Program-made: the position numbers and the translations under genes
Origin: Linnemannia schmuckeri
Taxonomy: Eukaryota; Mortierellomycota; Mortierellomycetes; Mortierellales; Mortierellaceae
NCBI GenBank assembly: GCA_029449235.1
Contig: JANATG010000002.1
Span: 1,612,001-1,676,000, forward strand
Direction: 5' to 3'
DNA length: 64,000 bases
The notes under the pieces: generated by a model
The model's input: only the letters and a program-made list of their open reading frames with translations
Database searches by the model: none
Told to the model about the DNA's origin: nothing
Shown here: positions 45,846-56,353 of the stretch, piece by piece
Position numbering within the stretch: position 1 is the first letter of the stretch
Layout: every line of letters starts with the position of its first letter

Positions 45846-48800
45846 ATGTCAAAAAGGATCGAAGAAAAACACTCCAGGTACAACAAGTCGCCATCATTAA
45901 AACCAACACCCAACTCAACTATGCTGCACTACCTTTCCCAACGACTCTCTCTTTCCCATTTAACTGGATACTCAACTCAACCACAACAGCCACCATGGGT
46001 TCATCACACCCATCTTCACTCTGCCCGTTCACTGCCTCTTCCTTCTGGCGACCGCTTCACCGTCCCTTCTCCACCTCCTGCAGCGCACTTGTCCACGCCT
46101 TTTTTCTCGCGCAACCGTAGCAGACCGAAGGACAAGGAGCAAAAATCAACGACATGGAGCTAACTAACACCGTAACTTTTTTTTCAACTGACCATGCGGC
46201 TGAATATAGGATCCTGACAGGACTCTTGAAGTTGCCAGAGAACAAAAAGTGCTTTGACTGCCCCTCCAAGGTAAAACTAGGATACCAACTGTACTCGGAT
46301 AAGATTGCTTCTCTATTGAAATTGGACGAGACTTATTAAATCGGTTTCTGTTATCTTTTTGTACATGTTCTTTTTCGTTTCTGCACCCAACACCGACTTA
46401 GGTCAATGTCTATGCCAACTTGTTCAACAACACCTTCATTTGCGAAAAGTGCTCCGGATTGCTGTAAGTTTCTTTTTTTTTCCGGCTACAACCTGCACTT
46501 CGCTCCTTTTGTTTATCCTTACTTTCGGCCTGTGCTGCTGCAGAACGAATGAAGAGATACCTCCATTTCCTGAATGCTGAGTGGAGAAAAAAATGAACAA
46601 ACGAAACGGATTATGTTGTTGGAGCCGGAAACGCTAAATTCACTAATTGCTTTCAAACCCAAACGACAAACAACTCATCCTTCCCCTATTCTTTCTCCTC
46701 ACGTTTAGCCGTGAGTTGAACCATAGAGTCAAGTCGATCTCTGCATCAACCTTCACCTCTGAGGAAATGGCCGGTCTTCAGAAAGGAGGCAATGCTGTAA
46801 GAAGTCGTCACTCTACCCTCTTCCCTCTGAACCGCAACTGCAGATACACAGGCAGCACAGCATACATCACTGGAGCAATCGGACAATCCCCACATCGGCA
46901 TTGGACGGCGGCACACAACAAGAATCCTTTTAGTTAGCAAAAAAAAGATGGACAAGGAGTGTATGTCAGCACAGTCAAACAACCAATGCGACTAGAGGTC
47001 ATGCCCTCGCGCACAGGTTCACATCATGATGATAACACGCCATCGTCCAAGCGTAACACACCAAGAAGGATTTCCATGCGGTCTTTTTATTTATGTTTAT
47101 ATTCCTCTCATCGTTTTACTCCTATTCTCCCCCTCAACGTCCCTCGTTCACTGGTTGCTCTTTTTTTTTGATTTCAGGGGGAAAGCAGAGAGAAAAAGGA
47201 CACAAGAAATCAGTTGTTCAAAATGAGTACGGGAAAGCTCAGACGACCGGCCCAACGAGCAAGCAAAACCAATGAGCCCAAACCAGTCAGGAAGAAAGGT
47301 GTGCCTTTTCTTCATGCTCTCACCGATCAAGGCGTCCCCATTTCTAATCCATTCTATCCGTCATTTCGTTCTTTTTTCATTTGTTTTTCTTGCCCGCCCT
47401 TATTGTTCTTTATGTAATATAGGTCGCCAAGAAGATATGGTTGGCTACATGGTCCTGGCGAGAGTATCCAGAGCCAGACGCTCACGAGGTTGATGATGTC
47501 CGACAATTTATGAGAGCTAAATATGTCAAGAAATTATGGTACCAAGATCCGAATGGCGGCTCTCCCTCTGCTGCCGCTGTTAATTCTGCTATTTCCGCCC
47601 CTACGAGCCCTACCGCCGGCAATGGACCCAACAGTGCCCTTGCTGTCCCAGAGCGAGTCCGCGCCATCTCTAAGAGTCAGAGCATTGACGTCAATAACCA
47701 CATTGTAAGTACAAGGACGAGATCTACTGGCAGCCATCTTTTGCTCTTTTTTTTGTTATTTTTGAATGGCTAATGAGAATGAGAAGAGTTTTCATTCCCT
47801 GGACATATCCATTCCAGTTCGATTCACCGTGAACCTATTTTTAACGTTATGTATACTTCTTGTACATCTCAGGCATCGTCTAGTACACCATCTGCAGCGA
47901 CTCCCGAACGCACCCTCAGCAGAAAATCATCAACCCTGAGCTCAGACAGCGGATCAACCACATTTTCGAAGTCAACAGACCCTTCTAGCGCAGGATCTAG
48001 TCCATTCCACCCAGCAGGAGCTCCTAAGAGTGCTCAGCCATCTCCATCTCAGTTCCAGGCCCAGCAACAGCAGCAACAGCAGCAACAACGGAGGCAGGGA
48101 TCATTTGACAATGCGATGGGACTCACATGTTATAACCACAACAACAACAACTACGGTCAGCCAGTTCTCGGAGGGCAGACCTTTGCCGCCACACCTGCCG
48201 CAACCGAAACAGCCGACCCATTTTCATTGATGACGAATGCATTCAGTAACATGGGCATGAACTCATCGCGCTCCACTGGTATCAACAGCAACGACGCTTT
48301 TAGTACTCAGCTGAACGAAGGATATGCTGGACACTCTGCGTTCTCACAGGCGCAGGTGTCTCCATCCCAAGCCCACTCTTCCAACGACTTTTTCTCTGCC
48401 TTTTCTCAGCCATCTCCATCCGCTGCGCTTCAGGCTACCGCCAGTAATGACCCCTTCTCGTTAGCATCATCTGGACAGTCTCAGGATCATCAATCTCAAT
48501 ACCAGCAGCAGCAATCCTACATGAACCACGGCACATTCCAAGGATTGGACTTTGGTGGTGGTGTCTCTTCATCGGCTGGATCCGCAGCAGGAACAGGAGT
48601 AGGAGCAGGAATGATGGGCGGGGCAAAGTCGTTTGACGACTACCTCTCAGTTCTCGGTCAGGGTCAGCAGCCGCAACAGCCCCATTCACAGGCGCTGGCC
48701 AGCTCGACTGGATCCATTTTCAACTCCCCATCCTCTGCATTCTCGGTCGCTGCGTCCTCCGCAACGACCTTGTCCCCACAGTCCACTGGATCAGCCAATC

Positions 48801-49600
48801 CCTTTGGACTTCAGCAACAACCACCCCAGCAGCTTCAGAGAGCCTTCACGGCAGACTACATCTCTACGAGCACTGGATACAGTGGAGGCGGTGCTATCAG
48901 TGCGGGCCTTGCATCTTCTGGACAGCAGAGTAACCCATTCGCCATGTTTGCAAAGCAGAACCAGCCTCAGCCCTCATTTTCAGATCCCTTTGGTAACATG
49001 ACTGTGCCTCAGCAGTACCAGCAACAACAACAACAGCAGCAATCGGATTACTTTTCGACGAATGGACTCAGCTCATCTGGTACAAGGTCACCTAACCCAT
49101 TCGCGATGTCCTCTGGTGGACAACAACACGGACAGTCTGCTCCACTTCGTTCGCACTTTGATCAGCAGCAACAGGTTAATCAATACCAGCAACAACAGGC
49201 GGCACAACCTGCTTTCATGCGGTCGGCGTCAGAGTCATCATACAACCTCCAAAGCGCCTTTGGCAACAACAGCAACAACAATGCCTTCAATAGCAGCACT
49301 GCAGGACCTCCCTCATCATCCATTTATGAATCTGCATTCTCCATGCCTGGTGCCCCAAGCCGGTCAATGACTGTCCCCACTACCATCAGCAATTCAGGAG
49401 CAGGAGCGGGAGGATCAGGAAACATGAATGATATGTTTGGACAATGGATGAAGCCATCGCCTGTGGCCGCGACGTCAAAATACCCCTCGATCGACGATCT
49501 CGACCCTTTCTCTGCTACCCTTTCGTCTTCTTCTGGTGCTGTGCATGTGTCGAGTACTTCCACATCTGCGTATTCCAACCCATTTTCCTTGAACATGTAG
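45846..49600 (+). CDS. ArfGAP domain protein of the AGFG type with NPF/DPF-rich tail
   Basis: Six exons (45846-45877, 46210-46270, 46402-46463, 46709-46796, 47423-47704, 47873-49600) give 750 residues. The ArfGAP zinc finger is C-x2-C-x16-C-x2-C: CFDC (25-28) and CEKC (45-48). It is followed by SGLLRELNHRVKSI with an Arg in the catalytic neighbourhood, then TFTSEEMAGLQKGGN, IWLATW and the DVRQFMRAKYVKKLWYQ helix. The finger is split by an intron after residue 31. The rest is Ser/Gln/Asn-rich, with poly-Gln runs and at least four NPF (SANPFGL, SNPFAMF, PNPFAMS, SNPFSLNM) and several DPF motifs. NPF binds EH domains and DPF binds the AP2 alpha ear, so a role in endocytic coat assembly is likely. 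Human AGFG1 has a similar plan. GAP activity itself is not proven by sequence. Confidence 0.9.
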
Positions 49601-50049
49601 AAAAGTTTTTATTGATAAAAATCAGTTATTGCATTAAGTTCTGACGTGAAAGTATGGCTTAAGAGAGAAGTAGTGGAATGTGGTTTAATTTGATTGATCA
49701 TCGCATGAGGGGTGCGCGTTTCATTTGCGCGAAAGGAGACCACGCGAACAAAAAAGAAACAGGTTCTTTCAATACGGGTCAATCCGCCCATCATCCATTG
49801 GCTGACGATGTGTTCGAATACAGCTGGCAAACGCGAACAGTAATATTGTTTGTTTTCTTGGAAGAGTATTTGTAAGATACTAGACTGGCGCCCATTTTTT
49901 TTGCAATGACAAGTAGTGTCTGGCCACCTGGACAAGAACAGCCCAGTTTGGACAAGTATTATCTCTTTTACAAAACAAAACAAAAACTAGTACCGCGCAC
50001 AGCCCTTCTGTACACACACCTATCTACACATCACAACACAATACAAAAA
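49601..50049. other. Intergenic region upstream of QOR3
   Basis: About 450 bp without a gene. Nothing beyond short A/T runs is seen. Confidence 0.5.
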
Positions 50050-51140
50050 ATGGCTACCTCAACTATGCGCGCAATCAGCATCACAGAGACCGGTACTGCC
50101 TCCGTCATCAAGTCCCCCACCGTTATCCCTCGCCCAATCCCTACCCCCACCCAAGCTATGGTCAAGGTCACCTTTGCAGACGTCAACTTCTATGACGTGA
50201 TCGAACGTAGAGGTCACATGCCTGCTCAGTTGCCCCTCACTCTTGGCCACGAAGGTCGGGCTCCATTGCTGAGGTTGGGGCAGAAGTGAAGCATGGGTTC
50301 AAGGTTGAGGACCGAGTTGTGTTTTACACTCGGGGAGTATATGCTGAGTATGCTGTTGTGGAGACTGTTAACTTGGCGAGGTCGCCTGATCATGTTTCTT
50401 TGGAGACCGTAAGTTGTTGTTCAAGAGCCTAACGGATTTAAGATGATAGTTTGTAACAGCAACAGCATCTGACATCTACCATTCTTTGATTTCCTTCACT
50501 GCAGGGTGCTGCCATGTGCGTCCAGGGTCTGACGACATTGGGCCTGGTCTGAAACGACTACCCAGTGAAAAGGAACGATTGGATCGTCGTTCACGTAGCT
50601 GCCGGTGGCATCGGCTTCCTCATCATTCAACTGGCCTACCACCTTGGCGCCCACGTCATCGGCGTTGTCTCCTCCGACGAAGAAGCTGCTCTTGCCTGCG
50701 CCAACGACGCCGACCACGTCGTCATCATCTCATCCAACGGCTACGCGCCTCTCGAAGAGGCCGTCTCCACCCTCGTCAGCGGAAAGGGGGTCCATGCAGT
50801 CTACGATAGTGTCGGGCAAGCGACCTTTGAATCCCACCTGCGTATCGTCCGTCGTCAAGGAACCGTCGTCTCATACGGGTTTTTGAATGATCCTATCCCT
50901 CCTCTGGATGTCTTCCGTTTGGCATCAAAAAATATTCATCTGACGGCGACGAATTTCAGTCAGTACCTGACGACAAGGGATGAGTTTGAGGAGTTGTGAG
51001 GAGAGTTGGTCGAGTTTGTTGAGGAAGGCGAGGTGAAGGTCTTGGTTTCGAAGGTGTATGAGATTGAGGAGACGAGGCTAGCGCACTTGGAGCTGGAGGG
51101 GCGCAAGTCAACTGGAAAGTTGTTGCTCAAGATCGACTAG
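50050..51140 (+). pseudogene. Quinone oxidoreductase paralog QOR3, disabled
   Basis: Exons 50050-50408 and 50505-51140 keep the QOR1 intron position. Exon 1 begins MATSTMRAISITETGTASVI and runs to LTLGHEG, where one base is missing near 50254 (GG-CGGGCTCC); the next frame continues GSIAEVGAEVKHGFKVEDRV. Exon 2 has an in-frame TGA at 50549-50551, then KRNDWIVVHVAAGGIGFLII. A second TGA at 50997-50999 follows DEFEEL, and the frame then runs to the family ending STGKLLLKID. One frameshift plus two stops make it a pseudogene. The F-box-like gene starts 408 bp downstream on the same strand, repeating the order seen at QOR2. Confidence 0.9.
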
Positions 51141-51547
51141 ACTGAGCGAGGAGAGAATGGTAGCAAACTGCAACAGCAAGCGAGATTGATGTAAAATATG
51201 AGAACACGCGAAAAGTAAGCTTTTGATACCTTTTCTTGTTCGTGTTTTCTTTGCGACTGACTGAGCACAAAGAAAAACAAAGATGTGTGAACAAGTAGAG
51301 CCAAGAAGGCCATTTCGATGCATCGCCTCATTCAGACGCTTACATTTCTCAATATCGCACCGCCCAAAGAAAAAATCGCTAGCACCTCAAGCATGCATCA
51401 TATCCTCCAAACACAATCCATTGCCCCTTCTCTTCTCTCTTTTCTCTCTTTTCTTCTTTTCTTCCTTCATTCTGCCCCTCTTCGTCTACTCATCCATAAC
51501 AACGACAATAGCCCCCGTATCACCTCCCTTCCTTCCATTCCTTAGCA
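51141..51547 (+). promoter_or_regulatory. Upstream region of the F-box-like gene, duplicated at 38.58-38.86 kb
   Basis: About 400 bp. The blocks ATGGTAGCAAACTGC (just after QOR3) and CTCCAAACACAATCCATT (near 51405) recur, reverse-complemented, between QOR2 and its F-box remnant. The second half is CT-rich and presumably the core promoter and 5' UTR. Confidence 0.6.
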
Positions 51548-53590
51548 ATGTCGACGATCCGCAAGCTGACCCCTACAGAGGTAGCACTATCGCTCCCTGA
51601 AGTCTTGGAAGCCATGGGTCCCTTTATTGACCCCTCCGACCTCGGATCCTATGTTTTGGTCAATCGTCTGTGGAACGAGGTCTTCACCCCTTGGCTCTGG
51701 CACATCATCGACGACGAGGCTCTCAACTGGTCCAATGTTCTCTTGGACCTGTCCTTCAACTGTCCACCGCCTACCAACGGCGACACCATCGTCGAGAAGG
51801 ACGAAAAGTGGCTCCGAGCGATCTTGGCCAAACACGGCAGAAACATCCGCCACCTCAGCATGACCTGGATCGCTCTCCTCATGAATGCTGGCGCAGCTGG
51901 ATCGACTATCACTCGACTGCGGTCTTTGTCTGCGAAAAACTTTCCAATGTACCACCGATTCGAAGAGGAGGCCGCGTTGTTCGACTTGCCGGTCCTGGCA
52001 GGGCTTGGGGATTATGACCGACCAACCGTGGAGCAACAACAGGTGATCATCTCGTCGTACATCATCTCGCCGGCCTTTGAAGATGCCCTGGAGCCCGCCC
52101 CTCGTCTGAGACTCTACAAGTTCATTCGCGGTGTGGTCGCCTCGCAGCGGTTCTGGCTCCTAGTTCTACAGAATCCTGATCTGGAGAGTCTGCACCTTGG
52201 ACATCATCTTCGGTTGAACGGCGAGGCGTTCAAGAAGGAGGCGATGATCAAGATCATGCAGTCCCTCCCAAAGCTGACACGATTGGACAATGACATTATG
52301 CAGCACCCCCTCCAGAAGGTCCTGGAAGAGCTTCCAGGACTCCAACATTATGTGTATTGGTCGCCTAGACTTGGGCAATATTATATCCCTATCGACCTGG
52401 GGCTCGACCAACCATTCCCCCGCCTTCGCTCGCTTGAGGTCAAGGGACCCGGATTTCTACCATTGGCGTCCCTACTCAACCTCTTGGAGTTTCTGCCAAG
52501 CCTTGAGCAGTTGACGATCAGTAAACTTCAGCCTAATTCGAGGTATTCGCCGGACTCGGACTCGAAGGAGTCTATCACAGACAAGCAAAAGTTTATCACA
52601 CACAAGCATTCCAGTCGTCTTCGAGGATTACATTTTGTCAAATTCGACCAAGAAGTTACGATAGCCCTAGACGAGACGATTGCAGGACTGGTTCTTCCTG
52701 CGATGCCGTTCTTGACCGAGATAACGTTGAAGGTACTGATGCCGGTGACGGTGGCAGCGCTGGTAGAGCAGTGTTTGCACCTCGAGACAGTAAAGGTAAT
52801 TGACAACACTAGCTTGAACAATATCGAGATGGTGCTTCCCGCAAACATGCCGCTGGTCCTCTTGCATGGTTGTCCGACGCTCAGGCATCTGTACATTGCT
52901 TGTCACTCGGTGGATGCTCGTCTGTTGTTGGAGAAGCCTATTGTCTGTCGCGGGCTCGAGACGTTCTGCTGTCAGGTTGTTGGAGTGGATCGACTGACGC
53001 CTGAGGAGGAGGCCCTCTATGACTCTTGGGCCACCACGCCTATGCAAGAGGAGCAAACGCCAACCACGACCACAACCGCGACCACGACTGCGGACACATC
53101 AGAGGAAGAAAAACGCCGAGTGATAGAGAAGCACCAGACGAGCCAGGACCTCCACTACCAGATCTACTCCGCATTCTCAGAACTGACCCACCTCCGCCGA
53201 CTGGATTTTGGGTATGATCTCCATGCCCACAGGCGCCACCGAGGCCACTGGCCACCCCTGGACCAAGTTCCCGTCCCAGAGACCATCCTTGTCGCCGGCC
53301 GAGCCTACCACAAAGAGTACCCACCCAACTTTGACACGCTCAAACTGTCGCTCGAATCCGGGCTGGGTCGTCTGAGGACTCTTGTGAGGCTGAAGGAGTT
53401 TGGGTTTAGGGGTGTCGATCATCGAGTGAGAACGAAGGAGTTAGACTGGATGGTACGGGTATGGCCGAGGTTGGAAAAGGTGTTGGGGGTGGAGGATGAT
53501 TTGCATATGAAGCATTTTGGGTTGAATTGTGAACAGTCACGAATGCTGATGGAGTATGTCCAGACGACCTTGTGCATCAAGTACGAGTGA
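51548..53590 (+). CDS. F-box-like / leucine-rich-type protein, intact family member
   Basis: A single exon of 680 residues. The N-terminus has the plan of an F-box: LPEVLEAMGPFIDPSDLGSY then VNRLWNEVFTPWLWHIID. The rest has loosely spaced leucine-rich segments (FWLLVLQNPDLESLHLG, FPRLRSLEVKG, LLNLLEFLPSLEQLTI), as in large fungal F-box/LRR families that act as substrate receptors for SCF ubiquitin ligases. Target and partners are unknown. No introns interrupt it, unlike most neighbours. Four broken relatives lie in the same window (3352-4430, 4727-5825, 6320-8312, 38244-38475). The F-box call is by pattern, not by profile search. Confidence 0.78.
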   Translation: MSTIRKLTPTEVALSLPEVLEAMGPFIDPSDLGSYVLVNRLWNEVFTPWLWHIIDDEALNWSNVLLDLSFNCPPPTNGDTIVEKDEKWLRAILAKHGRNIRHLSMTWIALLMNAGAAGSTITRLRSLSAKNFPMYHRFEEEAALFDLPVLAGLGDYDRPTVEQQQVIISSYIISPAFEDALEPAPRLRLYKFIRGVVASQRFWLLVLQNPDLESLHLGHHLRLNGEAFKKEAMIKIMQSLPKLTRLDNDIMQHPLQKVLEELPGLQHYVYWSPRLGQYYIPIDLGLDQPFPRLRSLEVKGPGFLPLASLLNLLEFLPSLEQLTISKLQPNSRYSPDSDSKESITDKQKFITHKHSSRLRGLHFVKFDQEVTIALDETIAGLVLPAMPFLTEITLKVLMPVTVAALVEQCLHLETVKVIDNTSLNNIEMVLPANMPLVLLHGCPTLRHLYIACHSVDARLLLEKPIVCRGLETFCCQVVGVDRLTPEEEALYDSWATTPMQEEQTPTTTTTATTTADTSEEEKRRVIEKHQTSQDLHYQIYSAFSELTHLRRLDFGYDLHAHRRHRGHWPPLDQVPVPETILVAGRAYHKEYPPNFDTLKLSLESGLGRLRTLVRLKEFGFRGVDHRVRTKELDWMVRVWPRLEKVLGVEDDLHMKHFGLNCEQSRMLMEYVQTTLCIKYE

Positions 53591-54187
53591 GAGAGAGTAG
53601 GCTTTTCTAAGCGTTTGATTTTTCGTGAAACGGCACACTCTCTTGAACAAAAGTGGCAAATAGAAAGAAAACAGGAATTACCTGTTTTTTAATAATTACA
53701 ACCACGTTTTGACAAAATGTGTGGCTGGACGTGCACCCCTTCCTCCAACTGACCATTGGGCGCTGGTACCTTAACCCACACGTATTTTTCCAGTGTGTCC
53801 TTGACCGCTGATTTACCTTGGCTAGTCCCTGGTAATGTTTCTGATGAGCAAGATGGTTTCGAACCAATCAGACCCGCATTATAACATGAGCTCCCCCCGT
53901 CAGACAGAAAATGAAAAAAAGGGGGCTTTAACGGTTGAAAAATAAAGTTGCCCTCAAAAGGGACTAAAAACATCCGGTTCAAAGAAAGGAGGATCTATGG
54001 ATAAACTTGCTAGGTGAAGTGGGATAAACCTTTGGTGCGACATTTTGTTAGATGACGACCTAGACTAGAGCAATTAGGCCTCTCTCTCATGATACATGTA
54101 CACGGTGAGTCGAGAAGTCGATAGACATCGATGGTGCAACCATCAATTCGGGGACAGATGAAGAAGTGATCCACTCCGATGTAACCA

Positions 54188-54225
<38 letters not shown>

Positions 54226-54442
54226 CCTTGTGAGCGGAAATGAAAACTGAAATGAAAAAAAACTTTGGAAACATCATTTCCTTCCACACATCTAATAACC
54301 CGTTAGTCCACTTTTTTCTTTGTAGCTCCCCACCTTAAAAAATAAAAGAGAGCTGCCTGGTTGTTGGTTGTTGTGGTTTGTTTTTATTTTTTTATTTTTT
54401 TTTTTTTTTGTTTGTTGGGCTGGGCAAGTTTCATGGTCAGGT
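53591..54442. other. Intergenic region with an unexplained coding-like minus-strand stretch
   Basis: About 850 bp. A minus-strand open stretch of 97 codons (53982-53689) contains TLPGTSQGKSAVKDTLEK and VPAPNGQLEEGVHVQPHI, more protein-like than typical spurious frames, but I do not recognise it and see no start context. The T36 run at 54190-54225 and further T runs follow. Confidence 0.35.
54190..54225. repeat. T36 homopolymer
   Basis: An uninterrupted T run downstream (3' side) of the minus-strand membrane protein gene. Confidence 0.9.
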
Positions 54443-56353
54443 CTAATAAGCACGCCCGTAGTAAGGATCGCGCTGCTGCTGTGAAGGCTGCTGTCTATAG
54501 CCTCCCGGGCCAGGACTGGCACCCCGGGGTGGGTATCCGTTGTTGTAGCCGTTTCCATGGCCATAATTGGAAGGAGGGGGTCCTCGTCCACCTGGACTTC
54601 CTGGTCCATATCCGGGCCCATTCCAGCCAGGACCGCCGCCACCGCCGTAACCGGGTGGCCCGCCATGGTGGCCGCCAGGGCCACGTTGGGGTCGACCACC
54701 ACCGCCGCCATAGCCATTATAAGGAGGGGAGCCAGGGTATCCGCCATGGTTTGGTCCGGGACCATAGCCGTTGCCGCGATAGCCGTTGCCGCCCTGCTGA
54801 GGGTACCCACCACTACCGCCGCCTGGACCATAGGGACCTGGAGGGAATGGAGAGTGGGATGTTGGCGGATGCTGTGGGTATGGATGCTGCTGGGACGGAT
54901 GGGCACCCTTATAAGGAGCGTAGTGCGGGCTGTTGGGGTACGAGCTAAAGTCTTCACTGAATGCGCTCTCGGCATAGGGGTCGTCATGGCCTCCTGGAGA
55001 CATGGGGCTAGAATCCTTGGGTCTTGACGAGGGCTGATTGTTTCCTCCATTATTGTTATTATTGTAGGGCAGAGGACTATTGGTAGGGGGAAGAGAAGGC
55101 ATCATCGACATGACTGAATCCGAGATGGCAATCGAGGCGTTGTCGTGGGCAAAGCTTGGGGTTCCAGGCGACCTTGGCTCATCTGCGCGGTTGGGCTTCT
55201 GGTTCTTGTTAGAGGTATCGATCAACATACTGACAGATCCAATGCTCTCCTTATGGCCCTGCATCTTTTTGTGGTGCGCTTGTTGGGCCTGCTCCAAGGT
55301 CATGTAGGCACTTTCGCCATCGGACGAGACAGACGACCGACGGTTTCTTGCAGGCCCTTTCTGATCGACAGGTGGTTCTTGGTGGCTGTTGTTGCTGTTG
55401 TTGCTGCTGTTGTTCATGTTGGCTTTCCGGATGTAGGTCTCTGGCTCATCCAGTCCACGAAGGTCGCGCCGGGGGTCTATGTCTTCCTTGCCAAGATAGT
55501 ACTCGGGAGCTGGGGTCAGGTTGCCATGGGTGAGATCTCGAGGAGTAACGACGGAACGCTGGGCACCAATAGGTTCTTGAGGACCGTCATAGTAATCCTG
55601 GACGTCGTCGTAATAGTCGTGATGCAGAGGGATTTTGTCGTCGTTGAGGGAGTGAGGCGATCGACTATTATTATTGTTGTTACTATTGTTGTACCGGTCG
55701 TCCTGTTCACTTTTACGACCGCCGTGATAGTTGCGGTTGTTATTGTTGTCGTCGAATTGACCTTGTTGATTAAAGTTGTTGTTTCTATTGTCACCGCCTG
55801 GGCTGCCATAGGGGCCAGCCCCAGGAGGCCCACGGTTATCCTGTTGTGATGGCCGTCCATAGGGCGAGGGAGCGGCGGCAGCAGCGGCGGCAGAGGCCTC
55901 GAAGTCGGTCTCGGCAGACAAGGCCATAGGACCCGAGATGCCGTTATTAGAGGGAGGGTTTTTATGATTATTGCTGGAGTAGTTGGAGGCATGCATGTAG
56001 ATAGGCTCATCCTTGTTGCCTCCATCACCGCCCTTGGACGCGGCTCCGGTCCCCGTAGTTCTCTTGCGGCGCTTGTAGAATACAACCCCGACAAGCGCCA
56101 CCAGAGCTACGGCACCGCCTGCGATACCGCCAATGGCCCCTGGAGCAAGACCACCCGAAGGAGGTTCAGGGGTGGGTGTTGGGGAGATGGTTGCGGTGGT
56201 GGTGGTTATGGGGATAGTCGTTGTTCTAGAACCTCGCACAGTAGTTGTCCGGACTGTTGTGGTGCGAGCAGTTCCGGTTGCTGTTCTAGTCGCCGTTCTT
56301 GTTGGTGTGGGAGTCCTGCTGGCTGGACGTGTTGTTGTTATTGGCTGTGACAT
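54443..56353 (-). CDS. Single-pass membrane protein with Thr-rich N-terminus and long G/P/Y-rich tail
   Basis: A single exon of 636 residues. Residues 1-66 are Thr/Pro/Arg-rich and likely O-glycosylated if extracellular. One membrane segment follows at about 72-92 (GAIGGIAGGAVALVALVGVV), with a KRRKR stop-transfer patch. The ~540-residue remainder is disordered. It is Asn/Ser/Gln-rich in the middle and ends in a Gly/Pro/Tyr-rich, prion-like stretch (YGGGGGPGWNGPGYGPG) closing with PYYGRAY. The plan recalls Mid2/Wsc-type surface sensors and Rax2-like membrane tags, but there is no cysteine-rich domain and no cleavable signal peptide at this start. An upstream exon could supply one, though none was found. 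Function unknown. Confidence 0.7.
   Translation of the reverse strand: MSQPITTTRPASRTPTPTRTATRTATGTARTTTVRTTTVRGSRTTTIPITTTTATISPTPTPEPPSGGLAPGAIGGIAGGAVALVALVGVVFYKRRKRTTGTGAASKGGDGGNKDEPIYMHASNYSSNNHKNPPSNNGISGPMALSAETDFEASAAAAAAAPSPYGRPSQQDNRGPPGAGPYGSPGGDNRNNNFNQQGQFDDNNNNRNYHGGRKSEQDDRYNNSNNNNNSRSPHSLNDDKIPLHHDYYDDVQDYYDGPQEPIGAQRSVVTPRDLTHGNLTPAPEYYLGKEDIDPRRDLRGLDEPETYIRKANMNNSSNNSNNSHQEPPVDQKGPARNRRSSVSSDGESAYMTLEQAQQAHHKKMQGHKESIGSVSMLIDTSNKNQKPNRADEPRSPGTPSFAHDNASIAISDSVMSMMPSLPPTNSPLPYNNNNNGGNNQPSSRPKDSSPMSPGGHDDPYAESAFSEDFSSYPNSPHYAPYKGAHPSQQHPYPQHPPTSHSPFPPGPYGPGGGSGGYPQQGGNGYRGNGYGPGPNHGGYPGSPPYNGYGGGGGRPQRGPGGHHGGPPGYGGGGGPGWNGPGYGPGSPGGRGPPPSNYGHGNGYNNGYPPRGASPGPGGYRQQPSQQQRDPYYGRAY

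Noticed and set aside
53840..53910. Minus-strand tRNA gene suggested by AGCTCATG and GGTTCGAAACC
   Set aside because: The spacing between the boxes is too short (about 30 nt) and the T stem does not pair; at most a tRNA-derived fragment.
54361..55849. Several long plus-strand frames rich in Gly/Arg/Val
   Set aside because: Antisense to the repetitive G/P/Y-rich tail of the membrane protein; repetitive composition keeps all frames open.
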